Assembly: GCA_030144725.1 (NCBI GenBank) | Contig: JASKMD010000010.1 | Location: 4,399,045-4,463,044, forward strand | Source: Haematococcus lacustris | Lineage: Eukaryota; Chlorophyta; Chlorophyceae; Chlamydomonadales; Haematococcaceae | Length of the DNA: 64,000 nt | Reading direction: 5' to 3' | Shown: piece after piece, positions 7,925 through 17,701 of the stretch | Layout of the letters: the number at the start of each line of letters is the position of its first letter | Numbering within the stretch: the first letter of the stretch is position 1 | Program-made: the position numbers and the translations under genes | Notes under the pieces: model-generated | Database searches by the model: none | What the model saw: only the letters and a program-made list of their open reading frames with translations | What the model was told of the DNA's origin: nothing

Positions 7925-9388
7925 CTATGTAAGGGGCAAGAGCTCAGTGACTCGCGGTAAGGGGGTGTGATGCTTCAGCACCTTGGCCCTCACTAGGGCC
8001 TACCTTGGCATGGACCCCTAGAGACCTCTACAAAACGGTGTTGTCTGTGTGGATTTCCCATGCACATGGCATGTTTCCATGCACAAGGCATGTTTCCATG
8101 CACATGGCATGGTCGCCTACCACCTACACTACTGCCTGACCCCTGTGGGCTACAGTCTAGAGTTGGCACGGCAAACATGCACTAATTGTAAGCTGATGAC
8201 AGCTCAGTGGGAGACATACACTGCTGTGCCACAGGCTGCTGCTGCTGCTGGGCCTCATGTGGCCATGGTACAGCCGCTCGTAGCCCTGCTCAGGGTACTC
8301 CTTGCCCTTGGCTGGCACACGCTGCTGGCTCCAGGTTTGACGCAGGAGGCGGTGGTCCACTCGCCCTGCTGGGGGCTTCCAGTCTCCAGGCCTGGTGGTT
8401 GTCCAGCATGTTCTCACAGAGCTACTGGCGATTCAACGGCTGAGAGCTGCTCCAGCGGCTGCAAGCTGTCAATGAAGATGACCTTGAGGTCACAGTGGAA
8501 GCTTTATATGGCTAAGGAAGTCGCCCGTGTGGCAGCCCTGGAGGCTGAGGCTCGGGCCCTAGCCGTGAGCGCTTGAACCACCTAGTCATCCTTGTTCGTA
8601 AGCACTCCACTTGTAAGATTCATCCTGTCATCCTTTGACCTGAGCGTTAGGCCATCCTTGTGTGGTCATGGCTTGTGACCTTCAGCATAACAGACATGTT
8701 TGCAAGTGGTCTTGACTGGCTAACCGTGCCATCAGCGGCATTTGTGGCGTGAGAGCGAAAAAAGAAATAGTATATGGTATTTAAACCCGTGATCTCTCAC
8801 AAGACGAAGATATGCGGAAATGAAAAATGGACGAAAAGGTTGACAAAACATTCTATCATTTTGGTGATACTGGACACGTAACATGCTGGATAGTTTAGTT
8901 GTGTTTTACTACAAGCACTTTGCCAGTGTGCTCTATGAGCCATGACAGCTGTCACAGCTGTACAATTGAGCATATCATTGCTCGTTTATAACGGGCATGC
9001 ATGTTAATGATCTTGACTGGCTGACTGTATAGGGTGGTCGTGCTATACTACAAGCAACCTGTGTGTTTGCTCTAGAAGACGGGACAGCTGTCACAGCTAG
9101 ACATTTGAGCATGTCATTGCTGGTTTATGCCGCTATGCCGTTAGCCTGGGTTCATGCCAATGTCCCTCTCCCCACCTCCAAGTGTAGCCAGATAACACCG
9201 CCCCTGCTGCCGCCTAAGCAGTACACGCAAGGTGTGGTCACTCTTTTTCACTTCTTGCCATATTGGTTTGTGGAATCCAATGTGGAGGAGCACGAGCAGT
9301 GAGCTGTTGCGCCTTTTCCCCTGCTGGCTAAGTAAGGCAATGCCAATCACTACATGCATTATCATGTGCATGGCATGTGTCCACCTAC
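7925..9388. other. Duplicated spacer and intron-3 remnant of unit 1
   Basis: No intact gene is seen. 8,044-8,340 matches the spacer that lies between GNAT and XY in unit 2. 8,465-8,577 (plus) encodes a short peptide ending ALEAEARALAVSA that recurs at 37,680-37,787 and follows a hAT transposase tail at 37,280. 9,030-9,305 recurs at 37,530-37,680 and 38,080-38,360. These are old transposon-derived pieces shared by all units. Confidence 0.6.
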
Positions 9389-10985
9389 CTTCAGCCTGGC
9401 ATGTGATGCCCAGCTCCTCCTCCTGCCGCCCCAGCACTGCACACAGTGCCTGGGCCAGGTGGGCATAAGCGTTCACAGCTGCTGGATCCGCTGGACCAGG
9501 AGTGCTGCTACCTTGAGTATGGCACCCTGTGCTCCTCCCTTTTTCCCTGCCCCTGCCCCTGCCCCTGCCCCTGCCCCGACCTCTATTGCTGCTGCATCTG
9601 CCACTGTTATGGCCCAGGCCTGGACTGTCCTCTGCAGTGCTGCTGTACAGGGGGCTGGGCTTACGGGGCAGAGCCCCAGGCCAGCCTGTCACCACCGGGC
9701 TGCTGGCCAGCAGGCGAGCCAGCTGATCAGGGCAGGAGGTGGTGACCTTGTCTTCCAGCCTAGCAATCACATCCTGGCCAAAATGGGTGATGTCTTCATA
9801 CACGTTGAAGATGACCAGCGGTCCCAGCTGCAGCATGCAGCGCAAAAACTGCGAACGTTGGGCCTGTGCCTCAGGGTGGACTGCTGCCTGCATCACCGTC
9901 CCTGATGTGCTCAGCCCCAGCAGCAGCCCGGGTAGGGTGCCATGCAGCCGGGCAAGGGCTAGGTCCTTGTTCGGCAGCTGATCCTCCACACAGTGATGGG
10001 CGAGGCTCAACACCAGGCGCAGGCTGAGCAGCAGGCAGGCGCTGCAGCGGTGGTAGCCAGGTGGCAGCTGGGTGGTGGTAGAGGTGTGGGTGAAGGCTGC
10101 AGGGTCAGGGTGCTGAGGGTGAGGGCGGATGGGGAGTGACTGCAAGGCTGCCAGCACCAGCAGCATGGCGCGGTGCATGCTGTCCCACACACGCAGCAGA
10201 GGGTCACCCTGCATGGGCAGCACACCAGGCACAACTACAGGGAGGTGAGGAGAGCAGAATGAGGTAGCCAAAGCCTGGGTAAGTGCTGGGAAGAACTCTC
10301 ATGGAGCATGATTTCTGGATGTGGCTCACGGGCTGCAGAGTGGGCTCGACAACATATCACAAACTAACTGCAACTCCCTGCTGCATGGCATCATGGGGCT
10401 AAATCACTAAACATGTCTAGCACTGCACCAGGGTGACACCATCACTCTGGGCCCTGGCTGCTGATTGTCGAGCTTACCTCCAGGCTGTTGTCATGGTCCC
10501 GCTCCAGGGCACTCACAAAGGACAGCAGCCGGCTGCCTGTCACTGACCATTGGCTTTGATTGAGCTGCTGAGCCAGGGCTGCACTGGGAGGAGGCAGCTT
10601 CAGCGCATGTGACCCTGGCCAAGACAAGAGGTGGCAAAGCTGGGCTGCTCTGATGTCATGGAGGGCCAGCACCACATCCAGCACCTCCTGGTCTGTCAGC
10701 AGTAACGTGCACAGCTCCCCAGCTGATATGCTGCCGGGGGCTGAGGGTGTGGGTGAAGCAGCAGCTGAAGAACACGAGGAGGCAGTCTGGGTATCCGTGG
10801 CTCGCTCGATGCCTCGATGCAGCAGGTGGCATGCTGCTTCCAGGCGTTGCACGTACGCGCCTGCAGCCTTGATCGCAGCTGTCACTAATGGTGCTGCGTG
10901 AGAAATGCAGAGAGCTTAACCACTCACCAGGCTGCTGCCACAGAGTGTAAGCCGGGCCAACGAGCCGCAGCACCGCTTCACGCAT
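9389..10985 (-). pseudogene. XY gene copy 0, exons 1-3 only
   Basis: Same gene as 28,339-22,266. Exon 1 is 10,985-10,928 (starts MREAVLRLVGPA), exon 2 is 10,860-10,478 and exon 3 is 10,208-9,389. Donors are GTGAGT, GTAAGC and GTAGGT. Phases run 1, 0, 1, as in the intact copy, and the three exons have no stops. Exons 4 and 5 are absent, because sequence below 9,388 goes to intron remnants and then to spacer. The protein would be cut at about residue 420. Exon 3 holds a (Arg-Gly)n run encoded by the hexanucleotide at 9,541-9,576. The acceptor of exon 3 is uncertain: a stronger pyrimidine tract ends near 10,232 but would break the frame. Function unknown. Confidence 0.7.
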
Positions 10986-11063
10986 CGAATAGGAATGATT
11001 TTGAAACGGTCGAGAAACGGTCCTAAAAATGGCCGTAAAAATTTCGTGTTTATTGCCATAACC

Positions 11064-12180
11064 GCTGCACGTTTTGGCCGCCAGCCTCACTGACTGGGGC
11101 ATTCGGGCTTGTGAGCGCGCATCGCTATTGCAGAGCAACTCCACTGCACTTCGCGGTGCTAAATAGCGAGAAAGGACGCCATTTTTCGAGGTCTGTTGAG
11201 CAGTTGGTGAGCAATAGTTCGTATTCATTGGGCCTATCCGCGAACGGGCTCGTAATTCAAATTTTCTTTGATTTTCTAGTTCGGTAGTGGTTGCGCCAAC
11301 CGCCTCGGAATGGCGTCCTTCCTCGCTCTGTAGCAGCGCGAAGGGCAAACGAGTTACTACGCAATAGCGATGCGCGCTCACAAGCCCGAAAACTCCAGTC
11401 AGTGAGGCGGGCGGCCAAAAAGTGCGACCGCGATTAGGGCCGAAGCATAATGGTCATATTCATATTTTGAGGCGCTGCGGGGCATGCACACATCGCGGTG
11501 ACCATTCGCTATGAGGGCTATGAGGCCTGAGCTGCTCCTCAACAACATGCTGCAGCACGAGTTTGCGGGCACCGCCATTAGAGGAGGCGCATTTCCTCCG
11601 GCGGCAGCTACGTGGGCTGTATCCCTCTAGCTATGAGGGGTGCCACTGCCAGGGCATTTGTCTCCCCCAGCAGGCCCTCCTGGGCTATTACGGCGCGCAA
11701 AGGTCGGCCACGTGACCGTGTGTGTGAAAGAGATTATTTTCAATTTACTCCTTTTTCTCGGCGGGGGAAACCAGGCCGAGAAAAAGGAGAAAATCTGAAA
11801 GTTTTCTCTGCCGAGTGAGGCCCCTAAACTTCGACCATTTGCAGCGCTGAACCATTCCCCGGGCTGCTGCTACAGCACAACAGAATACTACGGGGTCAGA
11901 CCAGTGAGAGCTGCAGCCAGTCGTGCGGGCGGCCAAAAAGCGTAGCGGTTGAGGCGAAAAATTTGAAAATTTTTCTCGTCGGTTCGCGGATAGGCCCATT
12001 AGCGCCCTTTCAAATTATTTGATTTTCTGGTTCGGTAGTGGTTGGGCCACCGCCTCAGAAAATGGCGTCCTTCCTCGCTCTGTAGCAGCGCGAAGGGCAA
12101 AGGAGTTGCTCTGTAATAACGATGCGCGCTCACAAGCCCGAAAGCCCCAGTCAGTCAGGCGCGCGGCCAAAAAGTGCGAC
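11064..12180. repeat. Long imperfect inverted repeat
   Basis: 11,064-11,190 reappears inverted at about 12,050-12,180. The shared segment includes gggcttgtgagcgcgcatcg. The arms flank the TIR-like element, so this is a nested foldback structure. Confidence 0.6.
11228..11999. mobile_element. Foldback/MITE-like element with inverted ends
   Basis: TGGGCCTATCCGCGAAC at 11,228-11,245 is matched inversely by GTTCGCGGATAGGCCCA near 11,981-11,998. A 15-bp perfect hairpin (11,748-11,762 with 11,775-11,789, loop 12) lies inside. A second copy of the right end is at 15,379-15,396. No transposase frame is visible. Confidence 0.6.
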
Positions 12181-12345
12181 CGCGATTAGGGCCGAAGCAC
12201 AATGGTCATACTCATATTTGAGGCGCTGCGGGACATGCACACATCGCGATGACCATTCGTCTGGCCTGAGCTGCTCCACAACAACAAGCTGCACCACGAG
12301 TTTGCGGGCACCGCCCCTTGAGGAGGCGCATCTCCTCCGGTCAGG
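11243..12345. repeat. Two direct repeats of about 350 bp
   Basis: 11,243-11,610 and 12,003-12,345 run in parallel with scattered substitutions and small indels. Shared landmarks are ttcggtagtggttg and gtttgcgggcaccgcc. The spacing is about 760 bp. Confidence 0.75.
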
Positions 12346-12890
12346 GCCTCCCAACTCTGATGTTTTGGCATGTACAACCGTCACATGCGACCGATTGCTC
12401 CGGGAGCAGGCCGATGGCTTCAGCCCCGCGCGGCATGGCTTAAACGCGGACTCTAGTTACGGCAGCAACCACTAGCTGCTTCGATTGTGGTCGGCAGGGT
12501 GGTTGGGATCCGCCGGCCACCCTCAAGACATCGCGCAGTGCAGGCGTGTTGTTGGTGCTCTACGCATAGGCGCTGCTGCTAGCCCGCGAGGTGAGGTGCA
12601 CGCAGCAAGTGCCACCACTCCTGCGCCAGCACATGTTACCCGACGAACATCTGATGATGCAGGAGTTTTCGAGTACACCACAGTACACCTACCGGGGTCT
12701 TCTTAGCTTCAGCTGCGGCTCAGCTGAGCAGGTAAAAATTCAGCCAAAACAGCAAATCCAGCCAAAACTCAGAGAGGTTTCCTTATTTTGTGCTGGAACC
12801 CGCATCAAAGCCTTATGTACTCATATGCACAGCTGTGACAGAAGAAATTATATTACTCTCAAAGCTCAGTGAGCCATGGCCTGTCAATTG

Positions 12891-13796
12891 CAGGAGCCCA
12901 AGCACCACAGACCCTTCCTGCCCACAGTACCTGCCAGCAGCCCACCCTAGCAGGCCCAGCTGCCTACCACCACCTCCCAGCACCTCCTCACTGCCCTTCT
13001 GCCTGACATGCCACCCGTCCCAAAACACACGAGAGCAAGCAGAGCCAATGGTGCAAAGACCCAGGCTGGGCACGAGGCAGCCAAGAGCATGGAGCAGCTC
13101 ACTGCTGCGCATGCAGCCCTCACCGCTGCACATGCAGCCGTCACAGTTGAGCTTCTCAACTCCAAGCAGATGTACAGCCAGCTGAGGGAGCGGCACTGCA
13201 GCCTGCTGGTCTCTGCTGGTCAGCGTGAGCAGCAGTGGGAGTTAGACCTGCTGGGGTTTATGCAGCAGGTCGACCAGCTGGAGGAGGCGTTCTTGCAGCA
13301 GCTGCAGGGCACACAAGCCCAACTCACTGACACAGCGGCTGCCCTGGAGGCCGCCCAGAAAGACCTAACAACGGCTTGCACTGAGCTGGCCCACACCAAG
13401 CAGCAGCTGACCACCACCAACATCAAGCTGGAGCAGTTGCGGGCATAGGTGGCCGCAGCCAACAAGGGCTTCAGCAAGGACCAGAAGCCACATGGGTAGG
13501 CAACATGCATGGTAGACGGGAACGCCAAGATATTGTTGAACGTGCCCACCCAGGCCCCCCTGCAGCAGCTGCAGCAGGCATTCCAGCAACATGCACGGGG
13601 TGCAGACTACAACAATACCTCAGCCAAGGAGGCAACCCGGTTCACACGCGAGCAGCTCAGGGCCTACCTCCTTTACCACTAGGTGCCGCCCAGGGATCAG
13701 CCAGTCGGCAACACCCTGGTGGCAGGCTGGCAAAAGGCCGTGGAGAAGCACATTGCTGAGCGTGGCAGCCCCACCCGGCATGGGGTGTTGCCATAG
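12891..13796 (+). pseudogene. Coiled-coil protein remnant with five in-frame TAG codons
   Basis: One plus frame (phase of the ATG at 13,008) reads as a continuous protein-like sequence over about 300 codons. It is Ala/Gln/Leu-rich with heptad character (LTAAHAALTAAHAAVTVEL, then QLTDTAAALEAAQKD), followed by a segment with FTREQLRAYLLYH. It is broken by TAG at 12,948, 13,446, 13,497, 13,680 and 13,794 and by no TAA or TGA. Several TAGs sit where Gln (CAG) would be natural. The longest open piece is 13,008-13,448 (146 codons). An acceptor-like ttgcag precedes 12,891. I do not recognise the family; a transposon-encoded protein is possible given the surroundings. Confidence 0.55.
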
Positions 13797-14740
13797 GGCT
13801 CTGCTTTGTTGCCATGGGCGTGACTTTGTTGTGGCCATAAGGCAAAAGTTGCAGTTGCTCGGGAAGGGTGTTCTGCTACCACATCTGCGATGGGTGCTTG
13901 CAGTCCTACTAGATGTTTGCCTTTAGATACTTGTTGCTCATCTATTGTACCCTGCCAGTGGGGTATGCACGTTGTGGCATGGACCGAAGCACATGTCTCG
14001 GTGGTGATGTCCCAAAACGATGTAGCGACACAACGAAGGCTTCGCACCTACGCATATGCTCTTGCTACATTGAACAAAGCACATAACTTGGGTAACGAGC
14101 AGAAAAGGCTCAAGTATGAAGAGTCCCGCGGTCAATTTGACTATCAGGCCACATAGTCTACTGTAATAAGATGTGAAGGGTGCATATAGATGCTTGATGG
14201 ATCGCTTGAGCATGCAACCACTCCGTCTCTCGCTTGACAGCGCGAGCGACACAAATGACGAGTAAAAGCCAATCGATGCTAAGAAGTATGCAGCTGTTCT
14301 AATTGCAGCATCAGCAGTGGTGTGGGTGCATTAAAGAGGCATTTCAGCTTCTTAGCTTTCAATATTTGAGGTATAAGGGAAAATATAGGCGTCAATATTT
14401 TTCCATAACTCGGGTCAGTTCACCAAGGCCGCAAAGTGCTAGCAGCAAGATCCGCGTTTTCCGCAAGTGAAGCGCAAGTCGCGAGTGTGCTAGTTGCATG
14501 TATGGCTTGCACGTCGCAACTTGCAAGTCGCGAGTTATTTTAAAAAAATTCCTTTCGCTACTGATGCAACCTCCCTACCTACGCGATAGCTTAGCGAACA
14601 TATTGCCAGGCTGGCGTGTCTACTTATAAGTGCCAGGCTGGCATGTTGACTAGAAGCTACGTCTTTCATCGTTTTTCAAGTCGGAGTAAGCCGCTTAGGA
14701 GAGGGATGAGGTTATAGGCTAGTTGAGGCAGTCGATATGT
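13797..14740. other. Non-coding stretch in the unit 1 insertion
   Basis: Only short uninformative frames are present. The part from about 14,340 is AT-richer than the rest of the window. I see no gene here. Confidence 0.5.
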
Positions 14741-14871
14741 GTCGACCGGCAAAGCATAATGGTCGAGCGGCAAAGCATAATGGTCGAGCGGCAAAGCATA
14801 ATGGTCGAGCGGCAAAGTGCACTTTTTTGATAATTGTCGAGCGGCAATCGATAATTGTCGAGCGGCAAAGT
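14741..14871. repeat. 21-bp minisatellite
   Basis: gtcgagcggcaaagcataat starts at 14,741, 14,762, 14,783 and 14,804 (21 bp apart), with two more partial units at 14,835 and 14,856. Confidence 0.95.
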
Positions 14872-15459
14872 ACGATTCTCGCAATCAGTGCCGGGAAGGG
14901 TTTATAAAGCGGATGTGTTGAGAAGGGTTGGTGATAGTGTTCTGGAAAAGTGCGTTCACCAAAGAATGCATTACACCCCAATCAGACCGCCTCACACCGT
15001 TCAAACTATGAAAAAACCACGCTCTCTGGGCTGTGGGCTTGCCAGGAATACAAGAGAAAGCTGCAATTATTTACTGCGGGGTCAAAACGTGGATTCACCG
15101 AAGCAGTCGCGAGAGGTTCGGAAGATTACGTTGACCGGTAGCCTCGCTAATGGGAAAAGGGTATTACTCGGGCCGAGGAAAAGGAGAAAATTTGATTAAT
15201 ATCTCTGCCGAGTGAGGCCCCTAAACTTCGACCATTTGCAACGCTGAACCACTCCCCGGGCTGATGCTATAGCACAACAGAATCCTACGGGGTCAGACCA
15301 GTAAGAGCTGCAGCCAGTCGTGCGGGCGGCCAAAAAGCGTAGCGGTTAGGGAGAAAAAGCTGAATTCTTTTCTCGCCCGTTCGCGGATAGGCCCACAGAT
15401 TCAGTTTCTGTAGCTTCCGTTTCTGTATGATATAAGGCTGCCAGACTGTAAGATACGGT

Positions 15460-16187
15460 CCTGCCCCTGCCCCTGCCCCTGCCCCTGCCCCTGCCCCTGC
15501 CCCTGCCCCTGCCCCTGCCCCTGCCCCTGCCCCTGCCCCTGCCCCTGCCCCTGCCCCTGCCCCTGCCCCTGCCCCTGCCCCTGCCCCTGCCCCTGCCCCT
15601 GCCCCTGCCCCTGCCCCTGCCCCTGCCCCTGCCCCTGCCCCTGCCCCTGCCCCTGCCCCTGCCCCTGCCCCTGCCCCTGCCCCTGCCCCTGCCCCTGCCC
15701 CTGCCCCTGCCCCTGCCCCTGCCCCTGCCCCTGCCCCTGCCCCTGCCCCTGCCCCTGCCCCTGCCCCTGCCCCTGCCCCTGCCCCTGCCCCTGCCCCTGC
15801 CCCTGCCCCTGCCCCTGCCCCTGCCCCTGCCCCTGCCCCTGCCCCTGCCCCTGCCCCTGCCCCTGCCCCTGCCCCTGCCCCTGCCCCTGCCCCTGCCCCT
15901 GCCCCTGCCCCTGCCCCTGCCCCTGCCCCTGCCCCTGCCCCTGCCCCTGCCCCTGCCCCTGCCCCTGCCCCTGCCCCTGCCCCTGCCCCTGCCCCTGCCC
16001 CTGCCCCTGCCCCTGCCCCTGCCCCTGCCCCTGCCCCTGCCCCTGCCCCTGCCCCTGCCCCTGCCCCTGCCCCTGCCCCTGCCCCTGCCCCTGCCCCTGC
16101 CCCTGCCCCTGCCCCTGCCCCTGCCCCTGCCCCTGCCCCTGCCCCTGCCCCTGCCCCTGCCCCTGCCCCTGCCCCTGCCCCTGCCCC
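15460..16187. repeat. Perfect hexanucleotide array (GCCCCT)121
   Basis: 728 bp without a visible interruption, about 121 copies. The minus strand is GGGGCA repeated, with four-G runs separated by two bases, a strong G-quadruplex pattern. All minus frames are open through it (Gly-Ala, Gly-Gln, Gly-Arg), so long frames here carry no coding evidence. The same hexamer occurs in short runs in ORF2 of the LINE (297-362) and in exon 3 of each XY copy. It is not a Chlamydomonas-type telomere repeat. Confidence 0.98.
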
Positions 16188-16189
16188 AT

Positions 16190-16345
16190 TGGTCAGGTCT
16201 ACAGTGGAGCCATGGCGCTCGTCACAGGACACATGGTAAACAAATGCGCACGGCCAACGCGGCTGGCATCGCGAACTATGCGCTTTCACACCATCGACCT
16301 CACGCACACAGATGCAAAATCCGCACTGCTGCACCGAGCGCGCGT
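16190..16345 (-). other. Cys/His-containing peptide next to the hexanucleotide array
   Basis: The minus frame ending at 15,285 reads, before the Gly-Ala run, a segment with spacing C-x2-C-x15-C-x5-C-x4-H-x2-C (about 16,330-16,220; for example FVYHVSCDERHG). This faintly resembles a PHD-type zinc knuckle. No ATG is certain and the downstream half is microsatellite. It could be chance. Confidence 0.2.
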
Positions 16346-17435
16346 CTTGAACGACCCGTGGCGCTGCACAAGCCTCATCAACAGCAACAAATGCACGCTC
16401 GCATGGGTGGCGCAGCGCGAAAACCGTGAACTCCCAGCCTCAGCGCCTTGCCGAGGGCGAGGACATGAACACAACTGCCTAGACTCGGATTTCGCCACCA
16501 GCAGTGCCACCAGCTCTTGTGCGACACTATCGTCCGCAGACCACAGCAACACTAACCACAACGCGGCTTGCAGCAATGCCCATGTGGTGGTATTGCGATA
16601 TAATGGTTGGGGCGACCCGAGCTACTCCATCTTTGTGGCATCTGCCGACCTCAACGCACCAGCAGCAGCGCAGCTAGACAGCCTTCTACAGGGTCATGCA
16701 GCCTACCCCACCTGTAGCCCCAGGCAGCAACAGGCTGCACAAGTAATCAGGGACCAGCCTGGACCCAGAAGCAGCAGCCCTACCGACCCTGACAAACTCC
16801 ATCACCTGCTCATTGGCCAGGTGGGGGGCAGCATGGATGCCAGCTGCATGGCTGAGGTCACGGGCACCTTGGGAGAGAAGGCCGCTAGCAGTAGCAGTAG
16901 CAGTAGCAGTAGCGCATGGCGCACTGCGGCAGCGGCAGTAGGGGAGCTCCTGGAGCAGCAGGCTGGCCCTCTCAACATCGCTGCCGTGCCAGCCGCTGCT
17001 GCTGAGGCGCTGCAAGAAGTGATGATAGGGAAGGGGTACCTGGTTCAGTACAACGAGCCATGCACCAGGTGAGCACTGCATGCATGGAAGAGGCTGCATG
17101 CATGCTAGGCTTGGAGCCCCTGGATAGCATGGTGCTAGCACGGCCTGAGCAGCACAGGGCACACACAAGAGACAGCAAGTAGGTGTGGGTAGCACCGGGA
17201 TGCCTGTGACACCAAACTGCAGGTCTACCCACCTCCCCTACCATCCAGTGCCACATACACGTGTAGCACCTGGCCATGATGAAGCTCAGCTGAGATTGAC
17301 CTCGTGCTGCCGCCGCTGCTGCTGCTACTGCTGCTGCCAATGCTGCCGCTGCTGCCGCTGCTCAGGTTTGAGCGCCAGGGAGGTGTGCCTGAGGCTGCGG
17401 TACAGCGTGCTTGGAGCAAGGCGCAGCAGCTCAAG

Positions 17436-17701
17436 GCAAGCGGGGGATGAAAACATGCCAACTGCTCATGAACACTATCAGCGGCTACATGGGTTGCTGT
17501 GCAGCATGTCTTGGTGTGGTGTGCTAGTGCAGGCTCCGTGAGTGATGAGTGAGGGTGATGTCTGTGTGGTGTAGGTCAGTTGACACAAACCAGGCCTTAG
17601 GCGGGGTGATGCCTGTACATGATCCTTGAATGATGAGTGTCTGTGCAGGCTGGTGTCTGTGCAGGCTTCATGAGTGATGAGTGAGGGTGGTGCCTGTGCA
17701 G
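17436..17701 (+). other. GC-AG intron in GNAT copy 1
   Basis: The exon 2 boundary CTCAAG|GCAAGC joins in phase 0 to GTGCAG|GTG. The copy at 41,099-41,227 has the same GC donor. GC-AG introns are an accepted minor class, and no GT donor nearby keeps the frame. Confidence 0.6.

Larger units (their letters stand above)
11772..15396. repeat. Dispersed direct repeat pair (11,772-11,999 and 15,165-15,396)
   Basis: About 230 bp is shared, from gccgaga/ggaaaaggag through ctacggggtcagaccagt to the terminal ttcgcggataggccca. The pair brackets 3.2 kb of the unit 1 insertion and may mark the ends of one mobile block. Confidence 0.7.
10996..16497. mobile_element. 5.5-kb composite insertion between XY and GNAT in unit 1
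   Basis: In units 2 and 3 the XY start and the first GNAT exon are only about 100-160 bp apart. In unit 1 they are separated by 5.5 kb of unrelated DNA. The insert holds foldback and TIR-like repeats, a dead coiled-coil ORF, a 21-bp minisatellite and a 728-bp hexanucleotide array. Boundaries are approximate because the flanks have drifted, and I could not find a target duplication. It may be several nested insertions. Confidence 0.75.

Noticed and set aside
15460..16187. Interstitial telomere
   Set aside because: The unit GGGGCA is not the TTTTAGGG or TTTAGGG type known from these algae, and the same hexamer occurs within coding exons here.
15285..16334. Long minus frames of Gly-Ala, Gly-Gln or Gly-Arg dipeptides
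   Set aside because: A six-base repeat without stops is open in all minus frames. No start, domain or codon pattern supports a protein, apart from the weak Cys/His segment noted separately.
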